Shown piece by piece: positions 35,665 to 44,863 of a stretch of DNA of 64,000 bases (position 1 is its first letter; every line of letters begins with the position of its first letter). The DNA comes from DASZHJ01 sp963735465. Its GTDB lineage: Bacteria > Pseudomonadota > Alphaproteobacteria > ATCC43930 > CGMCC-115725. The stretch spans positions 310,001 to 374,000 of the forward strand of contig CAVTLA010000001.1 of assembly GCA_963735465.1 (NCBI GenBank). Reading direction: 5' to 3'. A program made the position numbers and the translations under genes. Below the pieces are notes generated by a model. That model searched no databases. It was not told where the DNA came from and was given only the letters and a program-made list of their open reading frames with translations.

Positions 35665-36862
35665 TACTCCCGAGGCGGGGACGCGGCGGATCCTGATCGT
35701 CGATGACGACACGGACTTCGCGGAATCCCTTGCCGACCTGCTGCGGCCCCCGGGCTACGAGGTCCGTCTGGCCGACAGCCCGGAGACGGCGCTCGCGGCG
35801 TTGACCTGGGACGGCCTTGCCGTCGTCATGCTGGACATCCGCCTCGGCACGATTTCCGGTGTCGAGCTTCTCTCGCGCATGAAGGCGGAGCGGCCGGATC
35901 TCATCTGCGTGATGATGACCGCCCATGTGGAGACGCAGACGGCGATCACCGCGCTGCGCCACGGCGCCTACGACTATTGCGACAAATCGGACGAGCCCAG
36001 CAAGCTGTTCGCGGTGCTGGAGCGCTGCTTCGAGAAGCGGCGGCTGGAGGAGGAGCGGCGCGCCGCCTATGTGGCGCTGCAGCTCGCCAAGGACGAGGCG
36101 GAGGCGGCACGGGCCCAGGCCGAGGCGGCGAGCCGGTCGAAGTCCGAGTTTCTCGCCACCATGAGCCACGAGCTCCGCACGCCCCTCAACGCCGTCATTG
36201 GATTCTCCCAGGTGATGATGAGCGAGACGCTGGGGCCGATCGGCACGCCGCAGTATCGCGCCTATGCCAAGGACATCTTCGACAGCGGCACTCACCTGCT
36301 CGAGATCATCAACGACATCCTCGACCTCTCCAAGGCGGAGGCCGGCAAGCTCGACCTCGACGAGGACTGGACCGACCTTTCCGATGTCGTGCACGCGACC
36401 TTCCGCCTGGTCGGTCCGCGGGCGGAGCGCGCCGGAATCCAGCTCGCGATGGCGGCGCCCTCGGAGCTTCCATCGGTCTGGGCGGATGAGCGCAAGCTGA
36501 AGCAGATTCTGCTGAACCTGATCTCGAACGCCGTCAAGTTCACTCTGGAGGGCGGCCGGGTCGACGTCATGGTGTCGTTCGACCCGCGCACCGGCTACGT
36601 CCTCACTGTCGAGGACAGCGGTATCGGCATCGCGGCGGCGGACCTGCAGCGCATCCTCGAGCCCTTCGTCCAGGTGGAGAACAGCCTGACGCGGCGGCAC
36701 CAGGGCAGCGGCCTGGGATTGCCGCTCGCGGTCAAGATGACGGAGCTGCATGGCGGCCGCCTCGCCATCACCAGCGATCTCGGTCGCGGCACCCGCGTCC
36801 GCCTCACCCTCCCGGCCGATCGTGCGGCAGTCGAGCAGGCGGGGGCGGTGGTTTCGATATAG
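35639..36862 (+). CDS. REC-linked hybrid histidine kinase
   Basis: A 407-residue cytoplasmic kinase. The N-terminal REC domain has DDDTDF and Asp in MLDIRLGTISG. A coiled-coil linker (about 130-165, EEERRAAYVALQLAKDEAEAAR) leads to HisKA with His177 (MSHELRTPLNAVIGFS) and HATPase (GSGLGLPLAVKMTE). No membrane helix is present, so its input is phosphorylation of its own REC domain, most likely from the upstream kinase or REC-REC protein. The start may be this ATG or a GTG nine bases later. Confidence 0.9.
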   Translation: MRSVSARTDTPEAGTRRILIVDDDTDFAESLADLLRPPGYEVRLADSPETALAALTWDGLAVVMLDIRLGTISGVELLSRMKAERPDLICVMMTAHVETQTAITALRHGAYDYCDKSDEPSKLFAVLERCFEKRRLEEERRAAYVALQLAKDEAEAARAQAEAASRSKSEFLATMSHELRTPLNAVIGFSQVMMSETLGPIGTPQYRAYAKDIFDSGTHLLEIINDILDLSKAEAGKLDLDEDWTDLSDVVHATFRLVGPRAERAGIQLAMAAPSELPSVWADERKLKQILLNLISNAVKFTLEGGRVDVMVSFDPRTGYVLTVEDSGIGIAAADLQRILEPFVQVENSLTRRHQGSGLGLPLAVKMTELHGGRLAITSDLGRGTRVRLTLPADRAAVEQAGAVVSI

Positions 36863-36874
36863 ACGGAACCGTCC

Positions 36875-36986
36875 TGCGTCCTTCGACGCGCTGCGCTTCG
36901 CTCCGCTTGCTCAGGATGAGGAAGGTTGGTGTTGGCGCAAACAAAACCGCCTCATCCTGAGCAAGCGAAGCGCGTCGAAGGACGCA
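36875..36986. repeat. palindromic interspersed repeat, full copy
   Basis: Two arms, tgcgtccttcgacgcgc... (36875-36921) and cctcatcctgagcaagcgaa... (36950-36986), are inverted copies of each other apart from a short extra block in the left arm. The RNA would fold into a stem of about 35 pairs. It lies between the convergent ends of the kinase operon and the shikimate dehydrogenase gene. A second, decayed copy is at 21171-21252. Confidence 0.8.
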
Positions 36987-37016
36987 CGGCTGCCGATCCG
37001 GCGTCGCCAACTACCT

Positions 37017-37859
37017 TCAGATCGTCGCTTCCACCATCCGTCGGAGCTCCGGCGTCACGTCAGGCATCACGCCGAACCAGGCCTTGAAGGCCGGGCGCGC
37101 CTGATTGAGCAGCATGCCGAGGCCGTTCACCGTGGCATTGCCGCGCTGACGCGCCGCGGCCAGCAGCGGCGTCTCCAGGGGGATGTAGACGATATCCGAG
37201 ACCACCGCCCGCGCCGGCAGGCGGTCGAGGGAGAGGTCGAGGGGCGGCTGGCCCTGCATGCCCTGGCTCGTCGTGTTGACCAGCAAGGCGGCGTCGGCGA
37301 TCGCGTCGTGGCGCTGCTCCCAGGGCACCGCCTTCACCGGCGCGCCATGCTCCCGCGCCAGCTGCTCGGCGCGGGCGCCCGTGCGGTTGAGGAGCCGGAT
37401 CTCCTTGGCGCCGCGGTCGGCGAGGCTCGCCACGACGGCCCGGGCGCCGCCGCCGGCACCCAGGACGACCGCCGGCCCGGCGTCGGCGCGCCAGCTCGGC
37501 AGGGCCTCGCGCAAGCACTCGATATAGCCGAAGCCGTCATTGTTGAAGCCGTCGAGGGAGCCGTCCTCGGCGACGACGACGGTGTTGATGGCGCCGATGC
37601 GACGCGCCATGGGATCGACGCGGTCCACCAGCCGCATCGCCGTCTCCTTGTGCGGGATCGTCGCGTTGCAGCCGGCGAAGCCCAGGGCCGCCAGGCCCTT
37701 GAGGGCGTCAGGCAGCCGCTCCGGCGGCACCGGCAGCAGTACATAGGCACCGGAGAGGCCGTATTTCTGGATCCAGAAGCCGTGCACCATCGGCGAGCGA
37801 GAGTGCGATACCGGCCAGCCCATGATGCCGGCGAGGCGAAATTTCTGCGGTCCTGCCAT
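37017..37859 (-). CDS. aroE: shikimate (quinate) dehydrogenase
   Basis: A 280-residue shikimate dehydrogenase. Substrate and catalytic residues are Ser-rich PVSHSRSP, Lys71 in NATIPHKETA and Asp108 in GFNNDGFG. The nucleotide site is LGAGGGARAVV, followed by LLNRT. It interconverts 3-dehydroshikimate and shikimate. Its position two genes downstream of quiC on the same strand suggests the catabolic direction (QuiB-like role), but a biosynthetic AroE cannot be excluded from sequence. Confidence 0.88.
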   Translation of the reverse strand: MAGPQKFRLAGIMGWPVSHSRSPMVHGFWIQKYGLSGAYVLLPVPPERLPDALKGLAALGFAGCNATIPHKETAMRLVDRVDPMARRIGAINTVVVAEDGSLDGFNNDGFGYIECLREALPSWRADAGPAVVLGAGGGARAVVASLADRGAKEIRLLNRTGARAEQLAREHGAPVKAVPWEQRHDAIADAALLVNTTSQGMQGQPPLDLSLDRLPARAVVSDIVYIPLETPLLAAARQRGNATVNGLGMLLNQARPAFKAWFGVMPDVTPELRRMVEATI

Positions 37860-37966
37860 GACTGTCTCGTCTCAAGTAGTGCGCGGCCGCCAAGGCGGCG
37901 GGCGAGGGGAAGCGGCCGACCGTACACGATGCGGCCGGTCCGCTCCAGAACCTCGCGTGCCCGCGT

Positions 37967-39118
37967 CTACTTCGGCGTCGCGCCCAGCGCCGGCAGGGTC
38001 TGGGTGATCACCTGCTTGCCGTCCTTGACCTCGACCAGATAGCTCTCTCGGTCGATGTCGCCTTTGTCGTCGAAGGCGGTGTCGATCAATATGCCCGGAT
38101 AGTCCTTGGCCAAAAGCTTGGCGCCGTGCAGCGTCTGGGCGAAGAGCTTGCGGTCGAATTTGCCGATCTTCTCGGTGATGGCCTTCACGATGTAGACGGC
38201 GGTGTAGCCCTTGATGCCGTTGTGGTCGGTGTCGAAGCCATAGGCCTTCTTGAACTTGGCCGCGAATTCCTTGACCAGGGGATTGGGGGCGTCGGCGCTG
38301 AGGCCGACATGGCCCTTGGTGCCGTTGGCGGCGTCACCGGCGAGCTGGATCACCTTGTTGCTGATCAGCACCGTCTCGCCATAGATCGGCTTCGAGTAGC
38401 CCTGCTTCCGAAGCTCGATCAGGAGGCGCGCCGACTCCTCCTCGTTGAGATAGGCAAAGACGCCGTCGGCGCCGGATTTCATCAGCGCCACCGCGACGCT
38501 CGAGAAGTCGAGCTGTCCCTGGTCGGTGGAGATGTCGGCCAAGACCTTGATGTTGCGCTTGGCGAGCTCCGGCAGCATGGCGTCGTGGCCGCCCTTGCCG
38601 AAGTCGTTGTTGACGTAGACCACGGCGATCGTCTTCAGGCCCGCGCCTCCCGCCAGATACGTAGCCAGCTTCGGCATCGCCGCCGACTGGCTGAGTGAGG
38701 TTCGGAACGTGTAGTGGTAGCCCTGCTGGGTGAGCGGCGCCGCCTCGCCGCCCATGATCTGCGGGATCTCCGCCTGATCCACCGCGGCCATGGTCACCAT
38801 GACGTCGCCGGAGAAGATCGGCCCCAGGATCACATAGGGGTCCTCGTCGATCGCCTTCGCCACCACCGCCTTCGCGGTGCCGGGATTGCTCTGGTTGTCG
38901 ATATGGGTGAGCGCGATCTTGCGGCCGAGGATGCCACCCGCGGCATTGATCTCCTGGGCCGCCATGTCCGCGCCCTTCTGGAAGTTGGTGCCCGACGGTG
39001 CGCCGGGGCCCGAGAGCTCGGCGGTATCGATGATCTTGACCTCTTGCTGGGCCAGCGCCGGCCCCGCAAGGGAAGTCACCACGGCAAATGCGAATAACAG
39101 AGACAGACTGCGCTTCAT
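37967..39118 (-). CDS. HAAT/LivK-like ABC binding protein (copy 1)
   Basis: A 383-residue periplasmic type-I binding protein. A Sec signal peptide (MKRSLSLLFAFAVVTSLAGPALAQ) precedes a LivJ/LivK-like fold (INAAGGILGRKIALTHIDNQSNP). It is strikingly similar to the protein at 42111-43259 across its whole length. HAAT-type importers also carry aromatic and hydroaromatic acids; being between quiC and aroE suggests shikimate or quinate. No permease is adjacent on this side; livHMGF lies about 6 kb away. Confidence 0.9.
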   Translation of the reverse strand: MKRSLSLLFAFAVVTSLAGPALAQQEVKIIDTAELSGPGAPSGTNFQKGADMAAQEINAAGGILGRKIALTHIDNQSNPGTAKAVVAKAIDEDPYVILGPIFSGDVMVTMAAVDQAEIPQIMGGEAAPLTQQGYHYTFRTSLSQSAAMPKLATYLAGGAGLKTIAVVYVNNDFGKGGHDAMLPELAKRNIKVLADISTDQGQLDFSSVAVALMKSGADGVFAYLNEEESARLLIELRKQGYSKPIYGETVLISNKVIQLAGDAANGTKGHVGLSADAPNPLVKEFAAKFKKAYGFDTDHNGIKGYTAVYIVKAITEKIGKFDRKLFAQTLHGAKLLAKDYPGILIDTAFDDKGDIDRESYLVEVKDGKQVITQTLPALGATPK

Positions 39119-39271
39119 CGTTTCCTCCCGATACGAGCGTCGCGGCGACCAGGTCTCGCCGAACGCCCCCTGATGCGGACCTATTCCGACCCGCGGTTGC
39201 GGCAAACTAGCATCGTTTTCAACGCGCGGCGACAGTGCTGCGCGTCTCTTCGTTTACCAAGACGCGACCGC

Positions 39272-41203
39272 CTATAGCGCCTGCGCCCAGGCCTCGAAAG
39301 CCAGGGGCGTCCGCGCCTGGGCCTGCGCCGCCATGCGCACCGGCGCGTTCACCGCCCCATATTCCCGATAGCCCCGCCGCTCCACGATCTCGAAGCAGAA
39401 GCGATCCTCGAACGGCTCGGTATAGAGCTGAAAATATTCGCCCCCCGCCGAGCGATCGTAGAGGATGCGAAACCGCCGGAGCTTGTCGACGACGTCCTCC
39501 GCCAGCCCATGCTTGGCGGCGAGGTCATCGTAGTAGTTGTCGGGGATGTCGAGGACCGGCATGCCGGCGGCCGCCAGACGCGCGGCGCAGGCGAAGATGT
39601 CCGACGTGCTGAGAGCGATGTGGTTGACGCCGGCGCCGCTGTAGACCGAGACGGAGCGGGCGGTGGCGGTGTTGCGGCTCTCCGAGATGTTGAGGGGCAG
39701 GCGGATGCTGCCGCAGCGGCTTCTGACCGCGCGGCTCCGCACCATGCCGTAGGGGTCCGGCAGCTCCAGCATGTCGTCGGCCTCGAAGCCGAAGATCGCC
39801 TTGTAGAAGAGCAGCCAGCTGTCGAGCTCGCCGCCGGGCAGCGCCAGGGCCACGTGATCGATGCGCTCCAGTCCCGCCGCGCCAGGACCGCCGGCCGCCA
39901 CGGGATCGAGAACGAAATCCACGTCGTAGATCGTGGCCGCGCCCTCGTGCTGCTCCACCAGGTAGATCAGGCTGCCGTCGGGGGCGCGGACCGCGGGGAT
40001 CACCAGCTCGTTGGGGCCGACGCGCCCCTCGAAGGGCTGTCCGTGATAGAGCCGCGCCCGGTTGAGAGCTTCCTGCTTGCGATCGACGCCGAAGGCCATG
40101 GCGCAGACGGAGGGCCCATGCATGAGAAAAAAGGCGTGGGCGAAGGAGTCGGGCTCGGCGTTGAGGATGAGGTTGATGCTGCCCTGGCGATAGAGCGTCA
40201 CGTCCTTGGATTTATGGCGGCCGAGCCTGGCGAAGCCCAGCCGCCCAAGCCATCGCTGCAGCCGCGCCTCTGAGTCGCCGTCGACGGCGAATTCCAGGAA
40301 TTCGAGGCCGCGATAGGCCGGGGCGGGAGGCGGCGAGAAGAGATCGGCGGTCTGGCGGGCGCGGGCGGGTTGGGCACCGGCCTGAGCCAGGCGCTCGCCG
40401 GTCTTCTCCTCCAGGTACTGCAGCGAGCGGATGCCGTCGATCGCCGTCCGCCGCGTCGATGCCGAGCGGAAATCGTCGTTGAAGATCTCCAGGGAGAGCG
40501 GTCCGCCATAGCCCGCGGCCACGATCGGCGCCAGGAACCCGGCCACGTCGAGTTGGCCCTGGCCGGGAAAGCAGCGGAAGTGCCGGCTCCAGGACAGGAG
40601 ATCCATCTGGAGGCGCGGCGCGTCGGCAACCTGGACGAAGAAGATGCGCTCGCTGGGAATGCGGCCGAGGTCGCTCAGGTCGTCGTCGATCGCCAGGGTA
40701 TGGAAGCTGTCGACGATGAGGCCGAGGCTCGGATGATTGGCCGTCTCCACGATGCGCCAGGCGTGCCGGTAGTCCCGCACCGCCCGGCCCCAGGCGAGGG
40801 CCTCGTAGCCGAGCTTGATGCCGCGAAGCGCCGCCCGCCCGGCGAGGAGCGCCAGGTCCTCGGCGGCCAGCGCGTCGTCCGCGATCACGTCCGGCGCCAC
40901 GCTGCTGCAGATCAGCATCATGCTGGCGCCGAGCTCCTGCATGACGTCGAATTTCCTCTCGGCGCGGTCGAGGTTGCGTTGCAGCCGCTCCCGCGGCGCC
41001 GCCTCGAAGTCGCGGAACGGCTGGTAGAGCGCGATGGAGAGGCCGAGATCGGCGGCGATCCGGCGCACCTCGTCGGGCCGGCCCGGAAAGTGCAGCAGGT
41101 CGTTCTCGAAGATCTCGACGGCGTCGAAGCGCGCGGCGGACGCCGCCTCCAGCTTCTCCAGCAGGGTGCCGCTCAGGGAGACCGTTGCGATGGAACGCAG
41201 CAT
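39272..41203 (-). CDS. quiC: QuiC-type 3-dehydroshikimate dehydratase, TIM barrel/HPPD-like fusion
   Basis: A 643-residue two-domain enzyme. Residues 1-285 form a sugar-phosphate-isomerase-like TIM barrel with LGYEALAWGR, IVDSFHTLA and LSLEIFNDDF metal-site stretches. Residues about 300-640 are a VOC fold like 4-hydroxyphenylpyruvate dioxygenase (RIDHVALAL, VNHIALSTSDIF, GEYFQLYTEPFEDRFCFEIVER). This architecture is that of QuiC1 dehydroshikimate dehydratase, giving protocatechuate. The chosen ATG starts the first barrel strand (MLRSIATVSLSG). It is divergent from a GntR gene across about 100 bases. Confidence 0.88.
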   Translation of the reverse strand: MLRSIATVSLSGTLLEKLEAASAARFDAVEIFENDLLHFPGRPDEVRRIAADLGLSIALYQPFRDFEAAPRERLQRNLDRAERKFDVMQELGASMMLICSSVAPDVIADDALAAEDLALLAGRAALRGIKLGYEALAWGRAVRDYRHAWRIVETANHPSLGLIVDSFHTLAIDDDLSDLGRIPSERIFFVQVADAPRLQMDLLSWSRHFRCFPGQGQLDVAGFLAPIVAAGYGGPLSLEIFNDDFRSASTRRTAIDGIRSLQYLEEKTGERLAQAGAQPARARQTADLFSPPPAPAYRGLEFLEFAVDGDSEARLQRWLGRLGFARLGRHKSKDVTLYRQGSINLILNAEPDSFAHAFFLMHGPSVCAMAFGVDRKQEALNRARLYHGQPFEGRVGPNELVIPAVRAPDGSLIYLVEQHEGAATIYDVDFVLDPVAAGGPGAAGLERIDHVALALPGGELDSWLLFYKAIFGFEADDMLELPDPYGMVRSRAVRSRCGSIRLPLNISESRNTATARSVSVYSGAGVNHIALSTSDIFACAARLAAAGMPVLDIPDNYYDDLAAKHGLAEDVVDKLRRFRILYDRSAGGEYFQLYTEPFEDRFCFEIVERRGYREYGAVNAPVRMAAQAQARTPLAFEAWAQAL

Positions 41204-41268
41204 GGGGATCCCCGCCGCTTTTGAGGCTCTCCCGACTATATGACGATATCGCCAGAAAATCAATAAAA

Positions 41269-41279
41269 GAGATAATCTC
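41269..41279. promoter_or_regulatory. short palindrome in the quiC/GntR divergent promoter region
   Basis: GAGATAATCTC is a perfect 5-base inverted repeat around one base, in an unusually A/T-rich stretch between the divergent quiC and GntR genes. FadR/FCD-type GntR regulators bind short palindromes, so this is a candidate operator. Confidence 0.35.
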
Positions 41280-41301
41280 CTATAAAACGAATATCCTCGG
41301 A

Positions 41302-42100
41302 ATGGACGACCTATTGCCTCGCCGGGCTGGTTCCGACACTGTCGGGGCGAATGGCATTCCCGGGGCAAGCATGCGCGACGGAGGCAACATCGCGGCCGAG
41401 CCGGTTTCCACCGTCACGGAGACGATCTACCGGCGCATCCGCCAGGAGATCCTGAGCGGCGCCTTCAAGCCCGGTGGCAAGCTCAAGCTCGACACGCTCA
41501 AGAGCCGCTATCAGGTCAGCGTCAATACCCTGCGCGAGACGCTGTCGCGCCTGGTGGCGGACGGGCTGGTGCAGAACGAGGGCCAGCGCGGCTTCACCGT
41601 GGTGCCGGCATCGCTCGCCGATCTTCGCGATATCACGGAAGTGCGCCGCATGCTGGAATGCGAGGCGGCGCGCCGCTCCCTGGAGCGCGCCAGCCTCGAC
41701 TGGGAGTTCGACCCTGGTCGGCGCCTACCACAAGCTGTCCAAGGTGGAGGCGGTGGTGGACGTCGAGGGCGAGAAATACGGCGGGTTGCTGGAGCAGTAC
41801 AATCGCGAGTTCCACGCCGCTCTCATCGCCGCCTGCGGCTCGCGCTGGCTGATCCAGCTGCACGGCATGATGTACGACCAGAGCCTGCGCTACCGCATGC
41901 TGGCCTTCCAGGTGAAGGATTTTCCCCGCGAGCAGTCGCGGCGCGAGCATCGCGAGATTCTCGAGGCGGCGCTGGCGCGGGACGCCGAGCGCCTCGTCGC
42001 CGTGCTCTCCGCCCACGTCACCAAGGGCGCCGAGCTCTATGTGGACGTGGAGGTGAAGGGGCGCGCGGCGGGCACTGCCGCCCGCCGCCGCCGGCGGTGA
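41302..42100 (+). pseudogene. GntR-family (FCD) regulator split by a frameshift
   Basis: A GntR regulator in two frames. The first frame has the winged helix (IYRRIRQEILSGAFKPGGKLKLDTLKSRY, then VSVNTLRETLSRL) and runs to ASLDWEF. The second frame resumes at TLVGAYHKLSKVE and completes the FCD ligand domain, with metal-site residues in YNREFHAAL, RWLIQLH and REHREILEAAL. Removing one base around 41706-41712 restores one protein. Either the gene is newly broken or the base is an assembly error. It probably controls quiC. The start could be at 41302 or at the ATG at 41371. Confidence 0.8.
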
Positions 42101-42110
42101 CCGGCCAGCG

Positions 42111-43259
42111 CTAGTTGATGGGCCCGCTGAACGGCGGGAGTGTCTTGGTGATCACCTGTTTGCCGTCCTTGACCTCGACCAGGTAGCTCTCGCGGTCGAC
42201 GTCGCCCTTGTCGTCGTAGGCGGTGTCGACGAGCAGGCCGGGATAGGTCTTCGTCGATAGCCGCGCGCCGCGCAGGGTCTGGGCCAGCAGCTTGCGGTCG
42301 AATTTCCCGATCTTCTCGGTGATCGCCTTCACGAGCTGGACGGCGTAGTAGCCCTTGATGCCGTTGTGATCGGTCGTGAAGCCATAGGCCTTCTTGTATT
42401 TCTCGGCGAAGGCCCGGATCAGCGGGTTCGGCACCTCGGAGCTCAATCCCACATGGCCGATGGCGCCGTTCGCGGCCTCGCCGGCGAGCTGGATCACCTT
42501 CGCGCTCACCAGGACCGTCTCTCCGAACATCGGCTTGTTGTAGCCTTGCTTCTTGAGCTCGATCAGGAGCCGGGCCGTCTCCTCCTCGTTGAGATAGGAG
42601 AAGAGCGCGTCGGCGCCTGACTTGATGACCGAGACGGCCACGTTGGAATAGTCGAGCTGACCGAGCTCGGTCGAGATGTTGGCGGCGACCTTGACGTTCT
42701 CCTTGGCCAGTGCCGGCAGCAGCACGTCCTGGCTGTCCCGGCCGTAGTCGCTGTTGACCCAGACCAGCGCGAGAGTCTTCACCTTGGCGTCGTGGGCGAG
42801 ATAGGTCGCCATGACAGGCAGTCCCGCCGCCTGGCTCATGGAGGTGCGGAAGGTGTAGCGATATCCCTGCTTGGTGAGGAGGCCGGCCTCGCCACCCATG
42901 ATCTGCGGAATCTCCGCCTGGTCGACACCGGCCATCGTGACGACCACGTTGCCGGAGGCGATCGGCCCGATGATCGCATAGGGATCGTCGTCGATGGCCT
43001 TGGCGACCACCGATTTTGCGATGCCGGGGTTGCTCTGATCGTCGAGATGGGTGAGCACGATCTTGCGGCCGAGGATGCCGCCCGCGGCATTGATCTCCTG
43101 CACTGCGAGATCGGCGCCTTTTTGCCAATTGAGGCCGGAGGGCGCACCGGAGCCGGACAGCTCCATCACGTCGATGATCTTCACGTCCTGCTGTGAAAAT
43201 GCCGGCGGCGCCGACCCCAGCAGAACAGCCACGGCAAATAGAACTGGCGTGTATTTCAT
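42111..43259 (-). CDS. HAAT/LivK-like ABC binding protein (copy 2)
   Basis: A 382-residue binding protein with signal peptide (MKYTPVLFAVAVLLGSAPPAFSQ). It is nearly collinear with copy 1 (for example INAAGGILGRKI, SNPG.AK.VVAKAID.DPY, VDQAEIPQIMGGEA, GKFDRKL.AQTL), by eye around 70% identical. The two copies bracket quiC and the GntR gene on the same strand. It is closer than copy 1 to the livHMGF importer that starts at 44864. Confidence 0.9.
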   Translation of the reverse strand: MKYTPVLFAVAVLLGSAPPAFSQQDVKIIDVMELSGSGAPSGLNWQKGADLAVQEINAAGGILGRKIVLTHLDDQSNPGIAKSVVAKAIDDDPYAIIGPIASGNVVVTMAGVDQAEIPQIMGGEAGLLTKQGYRYTFRTSMSQAAGLPVMATYLAHDAKVKTLALVWVNSDYGRDSQDVLLPALAKENVKVAANISTELGQLDYSNVAVSVIKSGADALFSYLNEEETARLLIELKKQGYNKPMFGETVLVSAKVIQLAGEAANGAIGHVGLSSEVPNPLIRAFAEKYKKAYGFTTDHNGIKGYYAVQLVKAITEKIGKFDRKLLAQTLRGARLSTKTYPGLLVDTAYDDKGDVDRESYLVEVKDGKQVITKTLPPFSGPIN

Positions 43260-43395
43260 CGCGTTTCCCCCGGTTGCCTGCCTGGCCTCCGCGATGCTCG
43301 CGCAGAGGTCGGCATTTCATTGCCGCGGGCGGTCGCGATGCCCGCTTTTGCGGCAGGATAGCATCGAATGCCGGCGTGAGCGAAGATCCCCGCGA

Positions 43396-44622
43396 TTACG
43401 CTCCGTCGAATTGCAGGATATTGAGGCCGGCGTTGGTGTCCGTCACGTACATGATCCCGTTCTTGTCCACGTAGCAGTCGCAGGACTGGATCACCTGCGG
43501 CCGATTGGGGCGCGGATCCATCATCTTTTCCGGCGCCGGCGGCACGTAGTAGCCGACCTCGCGCGGCTGGAAGGGATTGTCGATATCGTAGGCGCGCACG
43601 CCGGCATTGTAGTAGGTGGCGAAGATCAGGCGGGAGCTCTGGAAGGATCCCGGCCGGTTCTCATGCAGATTATGCGGGCCGAAATTTCCGCCCTTGCCGC
43701 AGTAGTCGGCCTCGCCGGGGGTCGGGAAAGTGGCAAAGCTCACGGGGTTGCTGGGCTCGCGCACGTCGAACATCCAGATGTGCCGCAGCCCCTGGGTGCA
43801 ATTGGCGAAATTGGCCTCGTCCGCGACCACGAGCAGATTGCGGTCCGGCAGCGGCAGTGGCGAATGCGTTGCGCCCCCGAAGGGCGGGTCCCAATTGCGA
43901 TGCGCCAGGAGCTTCGGCGCGGTGGGGTCGGCGACGTCGAGCACGGTGAGACCGCCGTCGCGCCAGGCGCCATAGGCGAGATTTCCCGCGACCACCACGT
44001 GATGCAGCGCAAAACGCCGCCCCTCGCGCCAGGTCGGCGTCTCGCCGCCGCCACGCCACATGCCCGGCAGCCACCATTTTCCGGCGATGAAAGGCCGCGT
44101 CGGATCCGCCACGTCCACCACCGCCAGAATATGGTCGCTGAAATCGGGGAAGTGCACGGAGACATAGGCGTAGCGCCCGCCGACGTACCAGATGCGATGG
44201 GGGCCGATGCCCTCCATGGGGAGGAAGCTGATTTCCCGCGGCTGGTCCGGTTTCGAGATGTCGTAGATGCGCAGGCCGGCGGTGAAATCTCCGGCTCGGC
44301 TCTTGAGCTTGTCCGCCGGCGAGGTCCCGAAATATTCCTGCTCCGTCAGGACTTGCATGGTCCATACGCTCGGCAGGTTGGTGGCGAGCAGCAGGTCGTC
44401 GTGGGTCTGGAGATGAATGGGCCGCGTGTTCGGCGGACACGGCAGGAAGTTGACGGTCTTGGGATGCTTGGGGTCCCGCACGTCCATCACCGTGATGCCC
44501 ATGCTGAAGGAATTGCCGATATAGGCGTAGCCCCGATGCACCATGATCTGGACGCCGTCGGCGTGGCCGCCCTGGTCGGAATGACTGATGAATTTGATGT
44601 TTCGCGAGGCGTCCGCCTTCAT
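43396..44622 (-). CDS. LVIVD-repeat beta-propeller protein
   Basis: A 408-residue protein of repeated LVIVD-type blades: GITVMDVRDPKHPK, GLRIYDISKPDQPR, ILAVVDVADPTRP, GLTVLDVADPTAPK, HIWMFDVREPSNP and VRAYDIDNPFQPR. No signal peptide is evident, so it may be cytoplasmic. The fold gives a binding or scaffold surface; function is unknown. I chose MKADASRN as the start; a frame extension of 18 residues upstream is possible. It is divergent from livHMGF across about 240 bases, suggesting shared regulation. Confidence 0.85.
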   Translation of the reverse strand: MKADASRNIKFISHSDQGGHADGVQIMVHRGYAYIGNSFSMGITVMDVRDPKHPKTVNFLPCPPNTRPIHLQTHDDLLLATNLPSVWTMQVLTEQEYFGTSPADKLKSRAGDFTAGLRIYDISKPDQPREISFLPMEGIGPHRIWYVGGRYAYVSVHFPDFSDHILAVVDVADPTRPFIAGKWWLPGMWRGGGETPTWREGRRFALHHVVVAGNLAYGAWRDGGLTVLDVADPTAPKLLAHRNWDPPFGGATHSPLPLPDRNLLVVADEANFANCTQGLRHIWMFDVREPSNPVSFATFPTPGEADYCGKGGNFGPHNLHENRPGSFQSSRLIFATYYNAGVRAYDIDNPFQPREVGYYVPPAPEKMMDPRPNRPQVIQSCDCYVDKNGIMYVTDTNAGLNILQFDGA

Positions 44623-44863
44623 TGCGCTTTCCCTCCACAGCTCGCTTGTTTCGTCTGCGACCGGCTTTGACCTCACGAGCGGGCGGGCGAGGGCCGCTGG
44701 TCACGGCTCAACGGAGTGCGGCGCGTGAGTTCGTTCGATGCTACATCATGAATCATTATTCTGGAAAACATAGTGCGGCCGGCCCTATGATCGGTTCAAT
44801 TCATGCCGGCGCGAGATCGGCCTGACAGGGAGGCCGGTCCTCGGACCGGGAACACGAACCGAG

